Positions 27,000-34,192 of a stretch of 64,000 nucleotides of DNA are shown here, piece after piece. The stretch comes from Streptomyces lacrimifluminis (lineage in GTDB: Bacteria; Actinomycetota; Actinomycetes; Streptomycetales; Streptomycetaceae): assembly GCF_014646095.1 (NCBI RefSeq), contig NZ_BMMU01000038.1, positions 1 through 64,000 on the forward strand, written 5' to 3'. The notes below the pieces were generated by a model that saw nothing but the letters and a program-made list of their open reading frames with translations, did not search any database and had not been told where the DNA came from. The number at the start of each line of letters is the position of its first letter. Position 1 is the stretch's first letter. Position numbers and translations under genes: made by a program.

Positions 27000-28963
27000 T
27001 GGCCCTGCCCTCCCCCAACCTGGACGACCGGCGGTTCCAGCAACTCGTCGACGAGGCGAAGCGGTACGTGCAGCAGCGCGCCCCGGAGTGGACCGACCAC
27101 AACGTCTCCGACCCGGGCGTCACCCTGATCGAGACGTTCGCCTACCTCGTGGACCAGCTGCTGTACCGGCTGAACCGGGTCCCGGACAAGAACTACACCG
27201 CTTTCCTCGACCTGTTGGGCATCCGGCTGTTCCCGCCGGCCGCGGCCGGCGCCGAGGTCGACTTCTGGCTGTCGGCGCCGCAGTCCGACCCGGTGACGCT
27301 GCCCCCGGGCACCGAGGTGACCACCGCGGGCGGCGAGGGCGACGAGGCCGTGGTGTTCACCACCGTGGACGAACTGCGCATCCTGCCCAGCGAGTTGATA
27401 CGGCTGGTGACCGCGCCCCGGACCGGTGAGCAGACCGACCGGACCAGGACGCTCGCCGAGGCCGGCGACGTACCGTGCTTCCAGTCCGTACCGGAGCCGG
27501 GCGACGCGCTGCTGTTCGGCCTGCCGACGGCGGTACCGCGCTGCGTGGTCGCCGTACAGCTGGACAGCCGCACGGAGGGCATCGGCGTGGACCCGCGCCA
27601 GCCCCCGCTGGTGTGGGAGGCGTGGGCAGGCGGCGGCTGGCAGGTGTGCGAGACCGGCGAGGACACCACCGGCGGCCTGAACCGGCCCGGCGAGGTCATC
27701 GTGTACGTGCCGGCCGGGCACACGGCGTCGGTGATCGGCGGCACCCGGGCCGGCTGGCTGCGCTGCCGCGTCACCGAGCCGGAACCGGGCCAGCCGTTCT
27801 ACTCGGAGTCCCCGACGGTGCGCGAGGCCGTGGTGTTCACCGTGGGCGGCACCATGTCCGTCGAGCATGCCGAGACCGAGACCGACGTACCGCTCGGCAC
27901 CTCGGAGGGGGTCTCCGGGCAGACGTTCCGGCTCGGCCGCCCGCCGGTCCTCCTCGACGGCGAGCCCCCCGTGGTGGAGGTGTCCTCGGAGGAGGGCTGG
28001 CAGCGCTGGGAGGTGGTGGAGCACTTCGGCCGCTCCGGCCCCGCCGACCGGCACGTCCGCGTCGACGCCACCACCGGCGAGTTCGCCTTCCCGCCGGTGC
28101 TGCGCGAGCCGGACGGCACGCTACGGCAGTGCGGTGCCGTGCCGCCCAAGGGCGCCCGGATACGGGTGGCCCGCTACCGCACCGGCGGCGGACCGGCGGG
28201 CAACGTCGCCCGCGGGGCGATCTCGGTCCTCCGCAGCTCCGTTCCCTACGTCGCCCGGGTCGTCAACCGGGAGGCGGCGCGCGGCGGCGTGGCCGGCGAG
28301 ACCATCGACAACGCCAAGCTGCGGGCACCGGACGCGCTGCGGATGCAGGAACGCGCCGTGACCGCCGAGGACCACGAGATCATCGCCCGCCAGGCGGCAC
28401 CCTCGGTACGCCGGGTCCGCTGTCTGCACGCCGCCGAAGGCGCGGGCGCGGTACGGGTCCTGGTGGTGCCCGACGCGGTGGCCGACGAGGGCGACGACCG
28501 GCTCCGCTTCGAGCAGTTGATCCCCTCCGACCAGGTGCTCGAAGCGATCACCGCGAGCCTCGACGAACGGCGCCTGATCGGCACCCGCCTCGTCGTGGAG
28601 CCGCCGGCCTACCAGGGCGTCACCGTGGTGGCCCGGCTCACGGCGGCGCCGGGCGACACCGACCGGGTGCGCGCCGCGGCGCTCGCCGCGCTGTTCCGGC
28701 ACCTCAACCCGCTGCACGGCGGTCCGGACGGCACCGGGTGGCCCTTCGGGCGGCCGGTGCAGTACGGCGACGTCTTCGGCGTCCTCCAACGCGCCACCGG
28801 CAACGCGCTGGTGGAGGAGATCCTGCTGTTCGCCGCGGACCCGATCACCGGGCGGCGCGGAGCACCGTCGGACCGCATCGACGTGGCCGCGGGGGCGCTG
28901 GTCTTCTCCTACCAGCACCAGGTGGTCGTCACGGCCGTGGAGCAGCCGGAGGCCCGGGGATGA
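26999..28963 (+). CDS. baseplate J-like protein (Afp11/gp6-like)
   Basis: A 654-residue putative baseplate assembly protein. It opens with LPSPNLDDRRFQQLVDEAKR and TDHNVSDPGVTLIETFAYLVDQLLYRLNRV, the classic start of the actinobacterial CIS baseplate J family. Beta-rich middle about residues 80-420; the C-terminal gpJ core includes DALRMQERAVTAEDHEIIAR and GVTVVARLTAAPGDTDRVRA. It forms the wedge ring around the hub with gp25. ATG overlaps the previous stop by one base and the own stop overlaps the next ATG. Confidence 0.96.
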   Translation: MALPSPNLDDRRFQQLVDEAKRYVQQRAPEWTDHNVSDPGVTLIETFAYLVDQLLYRLNRVPDKNYTAFLDLLGIRLFPPAAAGAEVDFWLSAPQSDPVTLPPGTEVTTAGGEGDEAVVFTTVDELRILPSELIRLVTAPRTGEQTDRTRTLAEAGDVPCFQSVPEPGDALLFGLPTAVPRCVVAVQLDSRTEGIGVDPRQPPLVWEAWAGGGWQVCETGEDTTGGLNRPGEVIVYVPAGHTASVIGGTRAGWLRCRVTEPEPGQPFYSESPTVREAVVFTVGGTMSVEHAETETDVPLGTSEGVSGQTFRLGRPPVLLDGEPPVVEVSSEEGWQRWEVVEHFGRSGPADRHVRVDATTGEFAFPPVLREPDGTLRQCGAVPPKGARIRVARYRTGGGPAGNVARGAISVLRSSVPYVARVVNREAARGGVAGETIDNAKLRAPDALRMQERAVTAEDHEIIARQAAPSVRRVRCLHAAEGAGAVRVLVVPDAVADEGDDRLRFEQLIPSDQVLEAITASLDERRLIGTRLVVEPPAYQGVTVVARLTAAPGDTDRVRAAALAALFRHLNPLHGGPDGTGWPFGRPVQYGDVFGVLQRATGNALVEEILLFAADPITGRRGAPSDRIDVAAGALVFSYQHQVVVTAVEQPEARG

Positions 28964-29526
28964 GCAGCCGAGCCGCCGTACCCGGCCTGCCGAGCCAGTA
29001 CCCGATCGGCGGGCAACTCCCCGCCCTGTACGCCGACGACGACTTCGCGCAGCGGTTCACGGCCGGCCTCGACACCGTCCTCGCCCCGGTGTTCGCGACC
29101 CTCGACAACCTGCCCGCCTACCTCGACCCCCGGGTGGCTCCGAGCGACTTCCTGGCCTGGCTGGCGTCCTGGGTGGGCGCCGCCGACGACCCGCAGTGGC
29201 CGGTGGAGCGGCGCCGCGAGGCGGTCTTCCGCGCGGTGGAGCTGCACCGGTGGCGCGGCACCAGGCATGGCCTGGTCGAGGCGCTGCGGCTCGCGCTCGG
29301 CGTCCACGCCGAGGTCTCCGGGGACGGCGGCGCGGCGTGGTCGAGCACCCCCGGAGCGGACCTGCCGCCGGAGCCCTCCGCCGAGGTCCTGGTCCGGGTG
29401 TGGCCGGACGGCGAGGCCCAGGTGGACCCGGCCAGGATCCACGAGGTCGTCCGGGCCATGTGCCCGGTGCACACCGTCTGCCGGGTGGAGATCCTGCCCG
29501 GCCCGCCCACCGACGAAGGGAGGTGA
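28960..29526 (+). CDS. phage tail protein I-like baseplate protein (gp7/gpI)
   Basis: A 188-residue tail protein of the gpI type. Start ATG 28960 (ATGA coupling). Key blocks are YPIGGQLPALYADDDFAQRF, NLPAYLDPRVAPSDFLAWLASWVG, RREAVFRAVELHRWRGTRHGL and a C-terminal RIHEVVRAMCPVHTVCRVEI strand. It completes the baseplate wedge. No fibre gene follows. Confidence 0.94.
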   Translation: MSSRAAVPGLPSQYPIGGQLPALYADDDFAQRFTAGLDTVLAPVFATLDNLPAYLDPRVAPSDFLAWLASWVGAADDPQWPVERRREAVFRAVELHRWRGTRHGLVEALRLALGVHAEVSGDGGAAWSSTPGADLPPEPSAEVLVRVWPDGEAQVDPARIHEVVRAMCPVHTVCRVEILPGPPTDEGR

Positions 29527-29530
29527 CGCC

Positions 29531-31063
29531 ATGCGCGCCTGTCCCGCCTGCGGGGCGTCCAACGGCCCCACGGACGACTTCTGCGGCAACTGCGGGGCGT
29601 ACTTGGGGTGGTCGGACAGTACGTCGCCCTCGGGCGCGGCCTCTTCGAGTACGTCGACTCCGGCGACGGGGTCCTCGGGTACGGCGTCTTCGAGCGCGGT
29701 GTCCTCGGGTACGCCCGTGGAGCCGTCGTCCTCGGGTACGCCGACCGAGTCCCCGGCCACACCGGATGCCGCCCGGCCCGAGGCCGTCCAGGCCGACGCC
29801 GCCCCACCGCCCACCGCGCCGGCACCCTCGTCGTCACCGGCCGAGGAGCCGGTGTCCGCCGCGCCCGCCCGCGGTTCGTCGTTGCGCGCCCGGCTGACGG
29901 GGCGCGGCCGGGGAGAGGAGCGGAGGGCGAGCACGGCGCCGCCCGAGGGCTCACGCGAGGGGGACGCCGAGGGCGAGGGCTCCGGGCCGATCTCCGGCCG
30001 CGGGGAGACGGCAAGTCCCGCCGCACCCCGGCCAGGCCCCGACACCTCCGAGCCCTCCGCTCCCACCCCCCGCCCGACCACCACCCGCGAGGCGGCCTCC
30101 CGCACAGAAGAGGCCGCCCCCACGAGCACGGCGTCCGCGCCCCCTGTCACCCACCCGGCTCCGGCCACTCCACCCGCTCCGGCCACTCCACCCGCTCCGG
30201 CCCCCCGGAACCCACCGGGCACTGGGCGGAACTCGCCCGGCCCCCGGCCCCCGGCCGGCCCCGCCCCCGACACGTCGACTCCCGCCCCCATCCAGCCCGT
30301 ACGCCCCGCGAAGCCGGTGGCTCCCCGCCCGGTCGTACGCCCCGTAGAGGCCCCCGACGAGGTGGCAGGCGCCCCCTGTCCCTCCTGCGGCACCACCAAT
30401 CCGCCGGGCCGTCGGTTCTGCCGACGTTGCGCGACCGCGCTGAACCCCGCCGCGAAGCCCGAACCGCTGCCGTGGTGGCGGACGGTGTGGCCGTTCCGCC
30501 GCCGTGTGCGGGCGAGTTCGGGCAGGGCGGTGCGCCTCCTGGTGATCCTGGCCGTGGTGGTGGCGCTGTGCGCCGGTGCTCTCCTGCTGCTCCCCGCCGG
30601 ACGCGCCCTGTTCGAGGACACCCGGGACAAACTGGGCAAGCCCAAGCCCGTGACCCCGGTGACCATCAGGGCGAGCGCCGAGGTCGCCGGGCACCCGGCG
30701 ACGAACACCACGGACGGACTGAGCAACAGCTACTGGGGTGCGCCCGCGCCCGGCGCCTCGGTGACCTACACCTTCGGCAAGCCGTTCCGGATGATCGACA
30801 TCCTTATCACCAACGGCCCGTCCAAGAACCCGGAGGACTACCGCAGTCAGGCACGCGCACTCCAGGTGGACCTGGAGGTGACGACGTCGGACGGCGAGCG
30901 GCACACCAAGCAGTTCACCCTCAGCGACAAACCGGGCGACCAGCCGAACCCCACCGGAATCAGCGACGTGAAGACAGTACGCCTGACCCTGCGCTCACCC
31001 GTCGGCCTGACGTCGGGCCGTCAACTGGCCCTGGCGGAGGTGGAGTTCTTCCAGAGAGGCTGA
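29531..31063 (+). CDS. zinc-ribbon / single-TM / discoidin-like C-terminal membrane protein, last gene of CIS operon
   Basis: A 510-residue bitopic protein. N-terminal zinc ribbon with C4-x2-C7 and C18-x2-C21; a long disordered Ser/Thr/Pro linker (about 35-275); a second zinc ribbon with C283-x2-C286 and C297-x2-C300; a basic patch and one transmembrane helix (about 333-357, RLLVILAVVVALCAGALLLL); and an extracytoplasmic beta domain (about 380-510) with NTTDGLSNSYWGAPAPG and SGRQLALAEVEFFQRG, the F5/8-type C or NADase-type glycan-binding pattern. Its place at the end of the structural operon and its topology suit a docking factor that ties cytoplasmic particles to membrane and wall; it may correspond to the CisA protein described for Streptomyces, but I cannot confirm this. 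Confidence 0.85.
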   Translation: MRACPACGASNGPTDDFCGNCGAYLGWSDSTSPSGAASSSTSTPATGSSGTASSSAVSSGTPVEPSSSGTPTESPATPDAARPEAVQADAAPPPTAPAPSSSPAEEPVSAAPARGSSLRARLTGRGRGEERRASTAPPEGSREGDAEGEGSGPISGRGETASPAAPRPGPDTSEPSAPTPRPTTTREAASRTEEAAPTSTASAPPVTHPAPATPPAPATPPAPAPRNPPGTGRNSPGPRPPAGPAPDTSTPAPIQPVRPAKPVAPRPVVRPVEAPDEVAGAPCPSCGTTNPPGRRFCRRCATALNPAAKPEPLPWWRTVWPFRRRVRASSGRAVRLLVILAVVVALCAGALLLLPAGRALFEDTRDKLGKPKPVTPVTIRASAEVAGHPATNTTDGLSNSYWGAPAPGASVTYTFGKPFRMIDILITNGPSKNPEDYRSQARALQVDLEVTTSDGERHTKQFTLSDKPGDQPNPTGISDVKTVRLTLRSPVGLTSGRQLALAEVEFFQRG

Positions 31064-31394
31064 AACCCGACGCCAGCCGCGTACGGCTCTACTGCCCTCG
31101 ACGGTTCTACGAGGACTGCTCGGCCGGCGCGTCCGGGGCAGGCTGACGGGCGGCTCCGGCGGCCGTACGCCGCCTGGGACGCCGCCCGCAGCCGTACGGA
31201 GAAGGGACTGTCCTGGCTGGTCTGCCACATGTGCAGATGGATCAGCATCTGGTTGAGCACGGTGTCGTACTCGACCAGGGAGCCGGACGCATCCCCGCCG
31301 CCTTGCACCAGCCGCCCAGTCGACCAGCCGCTCCCGCTGTCCGGGGCGCCGTGCGGTCGATGAGCTTTCCCGCACCGGCGATCGGACGGGCGGA
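31064..31394. other. intergenic region with possible minus-strand coding relic
   Basis: 331 bases between convergent genes. A minus-strand frame around 31140-31310 reads protein-like (EYDTVLNQMLIHLHMWQTSQ), but has no start, no clear end and no family I recognise. It could be a decayed gene tail or chance. Confidence 0.25.
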
Positions 31395-32228
31395 TCAGCG
31401 CAGTCCGGCGAAGAGATCCTTCTCGGGTACGGCCGCGCCGGTGGTGTCCTGGACCCGTACGAAGGTCTCCATGCCCATCAACTCGCCGAACCTCTCCTTG
31501 CCCATCCTGAGGAAGAAGATGTTCTCGCCCTGACTGGCGTGCGCGGCCAACGCGTCGAACTTCTGACCGCTGAACGCGGTGGTGTCCACCCACGTGGTGA
31601 TCTCGTCGTCGGGGAGACCGATCTCGGCCATCGCGGCGGCCTCGGCAGGATCCGGCTCCGGCATGTCCTCATGGAACTCGCGCATGATCTCGCCGAACCG
31701 CTGCATCATCGAGCGGGGCATCGTGGTCCAGTACACCTTCGGTGTCAGCGCGGTCATCTCCAGCGCCGCCATCGTGATGCGGTGGGCCTGGATGTGGTCG
31801 GGGTGACCGTAGAAGCCGTTCTCGTCATAGGTGACGACCACATCGGGTCGGTAGTGCCGCATGAGTTCCGCGAGTCGGGCCGCGCCTTCCTGTACGGGGG
31901 TCTGCCAGAAGGATCCGGGGGCGTCGTTGCTCGGCCAGCCCGTCATCCCGGAGTCGGCGTAGTCCAGCATCTCCAGATCGCTGATCTTCAGGACCTCACA
32001 GCTCGCCTCGAGTTCCTGACGGCGCAGCAAGGCGACCGCCGCCGGATCGTGCCCGGGATCACCCGGCTTGACACCCCCCGGTCCGTCACCGCAACCGCCG
32101 TCGGTACACGTCACGAGAACCGTGCGGAAGCCTTCCGCCGCGTACCGCGCGAGGACCCCTCCGGTTCCGGTGGCCTCGTCGTCGGGGTGGGCGTGTACTG
32201 CCATGAGAGTCAAGGGCCGGTCAGCCAT
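31395..32228 (-). CDS. PIG-L family deacetylase (mycothiol S-conjugate amidase-like)
   Basis: A 277-residue zinc hydrolase of the PIG-L/LmbE family. The metal site AHPDDE is at residues 13-18 and the later HPDH follows YDENGFYG. The length and NGFYGHPDHIQAHRI region fit the Mca/MshB branch, which acts on mycothiol conjugates or GlcNAc-inositol; Streptomyces makes mycothiol, so detoxification is plausible. ATG 32228 has AGGAGGA seven bases upstream, which overrules the much longer frame starting at 32537. Monocistronic. Confidence 0.9.
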   Translation of the reverse strand: MADRPLTLMAVHAHPDDEATGTGGVLARYAAEGFRTVLVTCTDGGCGDGPGGVKPGDPGHDPAAVALLRRQELEASCEVLKISDLEMLDYADSGMTGWPSNDAPGSFWQTPVQEGAARLAELMRHYRPDVVVTYDENGFYGHPDHIQAHRITMAALEMTALTPKVYWTTMPRSMMQRFGEIMREFHEDMPEPDPAEAAAMAEIGLPDDEITTWVDTTAFSGQKFDALAAHASQGENIFFLRMGKERFGELMGMETFVRVQDTTGAAVPEKDLFAGLR

Positions 32229-32797
32229 GGAACAGTCCTCCTGCGGACATACGTCTTGGTCCAGGGAGCGCGGCGGGCGCACCGCGCTCCCGGGGGCCGG
32301 ATCCTGGTGGGCCCACGGACTTTGGCCTCCGCGTTCCCCGCCGTACGACGCCGGTCCCTCGCTCGATGCAACCGCGCCGACCGGACCGGCTGTTCCCGAC
32401 GCGGCCACTTGGTCTTCCGGGCCTCCAGCAGCCGTCCGCCCCTGGAACGAGAAGGCCAGGGGAGTGCGCCGTGCCGATGACCAGTTGAGGGAGAGCGACA
32501 CGAGCCCGGGGCTGTCGTCCGCCGGGGCCGGGGACAAGGTCCTCCCGCCTGGTCATCAGGTTCGTCTGCAAGACGTGGTGACCGCCGACCGAGTCGATGC
32601 GTCTCGCGCTGGCCGATCGCAACGCCAAGCCGCTGCCCGACAGGCCGGTGCTGACGGGGACGGTGCTCGACAAGCCGTAAGCACGCTGGACGAGAGATCG
32701 TGCGCCCCCTCCGGCCTGTCCGGGCCCCGCTCTTCGCAGGGCTGGGCGGATCCCGACCGTCCAGCCCAACCCACCACCCCCGAATTGGACTGGACAA
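32229..32797. other. 569-base region without a convincing gene
   Basis: Upstream of the deacetylase start. All frames look out of bias. A short plus-strand stretch near 32598-32680 (RLALADRNAKPLPDRPVLTG) reads like the tail of a lost gene. At 32780-32796 the sequence CCCGAATTGGACTGGAC matches the bases beside the two tRNA-Gly fragments at 37.7 and 61.7 kb. Confidence 0.4.
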
Positions 32798-32887
32798 CGC
32801 CGTTCTGAGCAACCGTCAGCCAGATGACTCGCACCGGTGACCTGTGGCCATCAGCCCGGCTGAGTGGGCGGACGGCAAGGAAGCACC
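32798..32887 (+). repeat. imperfect ~90-bp direct repeat, copy 1
   Basis: Starts CGCCGTTCTG and ends GACGGCAAGGAAGCACC. Shares the core GTGACCTGTGGCCATCAG with the copy at 33201-33293, 403 bases away in the same orientation. Lies just downstream of the small zinc-ribbon gene's stop. Confidence 0.85.
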
Positions 32888-32990
32888 AGCGGTGTTCATG
32901 TCGCCTGCGGTGAGGGACCCGCCGATGCTTCCTGTGGCGGCCGGTGTGATCGATGCCGACGACTTCGGGAGCAGGATCGCGCCCGCCGGG

Positions 32991-33179
32991 TCAGGTCCAG
33001 TCGAGAATCCGTCGCACTACTCCCGTGACCGCCCGGCTGATCCACCCGAACAGTCCTGCCGCCCCGGTCACATCGGCCCCGGCCATGGCCACGTCCGCCC
33101 GGGCCGACCCGGCACGGCACCCTGGACAGGAACGGGGCCAACGGCGCTTTCGCACACCGCACTTGCTGCATCTCGCCAT
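32991..33179 (-). CDS. small zinc-ribbon protein, 62 residues
   Basis: A short gene with ATG at 33179 and GAGGAGA eight bases upstream. The protein starts ARCSKCGVRKRRWPRSCPGC, a four-cysteine zinc ribbon (C4, C7, C18, C21), and ends with an amphipathic or membrane-surface helix (LFGWISRAVTGVVRRILDW). I recall similar tiny proteins in streptomycetes but no function. It is flanked by ~90-bp imperfect direct repeats. Confidence 0.65.
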   Translation of the reverse strand: MARCSKCGVRKRRWPRSCPGCRAGSARADVAMAGADVTGAAGLFGWISRAVTGVVRRILDWT

Positions 33180-33200
33180 ACTCCGATTCTCCTCGACGTT

Positions 33201-33293
33201 CGCCGTTCTGATCAGCTGTCAGCCAGGTGGCTCGCGCGGGTGACCTGTGGCCATCAGTCCGGCCTGGGGTATCCGGGACGGCAAGGAAGCATC
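33201..33293 (+). repeat. imperfect ~90-bp direct repeat, copy 2
   Basis: Starts CGCCGTTCTG like copy 1 and ends GACGGCAAGGAAGCATC; internal differences are scattered substitutions and a small length change. It lies immediately upstream of the zinc-ribbon gene's ribosome site, so it may contain that gene's promoter. Confidence 0.85.
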
Positions 33294-33426
33294 TCCTGGA
33301 CCTCTCCGCCGGGTTGTGGGCCCGGTCGTCGGCCGGTACCCGGAATCGGCCCAGAAAGCAGGATCGGTCTGCCGGAAGCCGCGCTTCCGGCAGACCGCCT
33401 CACTGAACGACGGTTCGACCGGCGTG

Positions 33427-33879
33427 TCAGCGTGCGACGTCGAACGTGGCGGCGCGGGGCACGAACGCCGTGTCCCCGTCCTTGGCCGTCGCGAGTACCG
33501 AGACGTACCAGGTGCCCTTGGCCAGGTCGGCGGCCTCCTGCTTCGTGACCTTCTCCCCGTAGGTGCAGCGGACGGTCTCGTCCGAGGTGCTCCGGCACTT
33601 GGCGCTCTCATCCGCCGAGCGAAGCTCCGCGGCGGTCGGGTCGAGCTTCGAACTCGCGGGCCAGGCAAGGACCTTGAGGCTCCGGATGCCTGAGTCGTCG
33701 CTCACGTCCACGGTGTAGGTGAGCGAGCCCGCGCTGCCGTCGGACGGAGCCGTGTAGCGAGCCGAGCCGTGCTCCAGGGTGGGCTCCGTGGGGGCGGCGG
33801 CCAGGGCGAGACCGCCGGCGGCCACTCCGCCGAGGACGACGGCGCCGATGAGCGACGAGAAGACAACGCGCTTGGACAT
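33427..33879 (-). CDS. secreted DUF5707-type protein
   Basis: A 150-residue exported protein. ATG 33879 has AAGGGGA upstream; the longer frame to 34119 is not needed. Signal peptide about residues 1-28 (RVVFSSLIGAVVLGGVAAGG). The mature part is a small beta domain (LTYTVDVSDDSGIRSLKVLA) with one probable disulphide pair in CRSTSDETVRC, ending AATFDVAR. DUF5707 proteins are common in Streptomyces; the role is unknown. Confidence 0.83.
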   Translation of the reverse strand: MSKRVVFSSLIGAVVLGGVAAGGLALAAAPTEPTLEHGSARYTAPSDGSAGSLTYTVDVSDDSGIRSLKVLAWPASSKLDPTAAELRSADESAKCRSTSDETVRCTYGEKVTKQEAADLAKGTWYVSVLATAKDGDTAFVPRAATFDVAR

Positions 33880-34192
33880 GGGTGATCCCCTTGAATGGGT
33901 GGCTGAGTTGGGCTGGATGCCCGGAAGAACGTGGAAGAAAATGAAGAACCGCTGGCAGAGCAACTGGAAGAACCGCTGGCAGAGCCGGGTCTCGGAAGTG
34001 GTCGTAGAAGCGGTGGCCGACCGCGTTCTCGATGTGATCGAGCCTATGGCCGGGGGCATGGGGCCGTCCTCGCGCTGCGGGACGATTGGCGCGTCGAACC
34101 ACAGGTAGAGACTCTGCAACCCAGGTAAGAGACCGGAATCCGCCTCCAGCCGGAGTCGGGCCGCTCACCTGCGGCCATAGCCTTGATCCGCC
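33880..34192. promoter_or_regulatory. divergent promoter region with a 19-bp direct repeat
   Basis: 313 bases between the DUF5707 gene and the histidine kinase gene, so both promoters lie here. GAAGAACCGCTGGCAGAGC occurs twice within about 35 bases near 33940-33985. No gene is evident. Confidence 0.5.
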
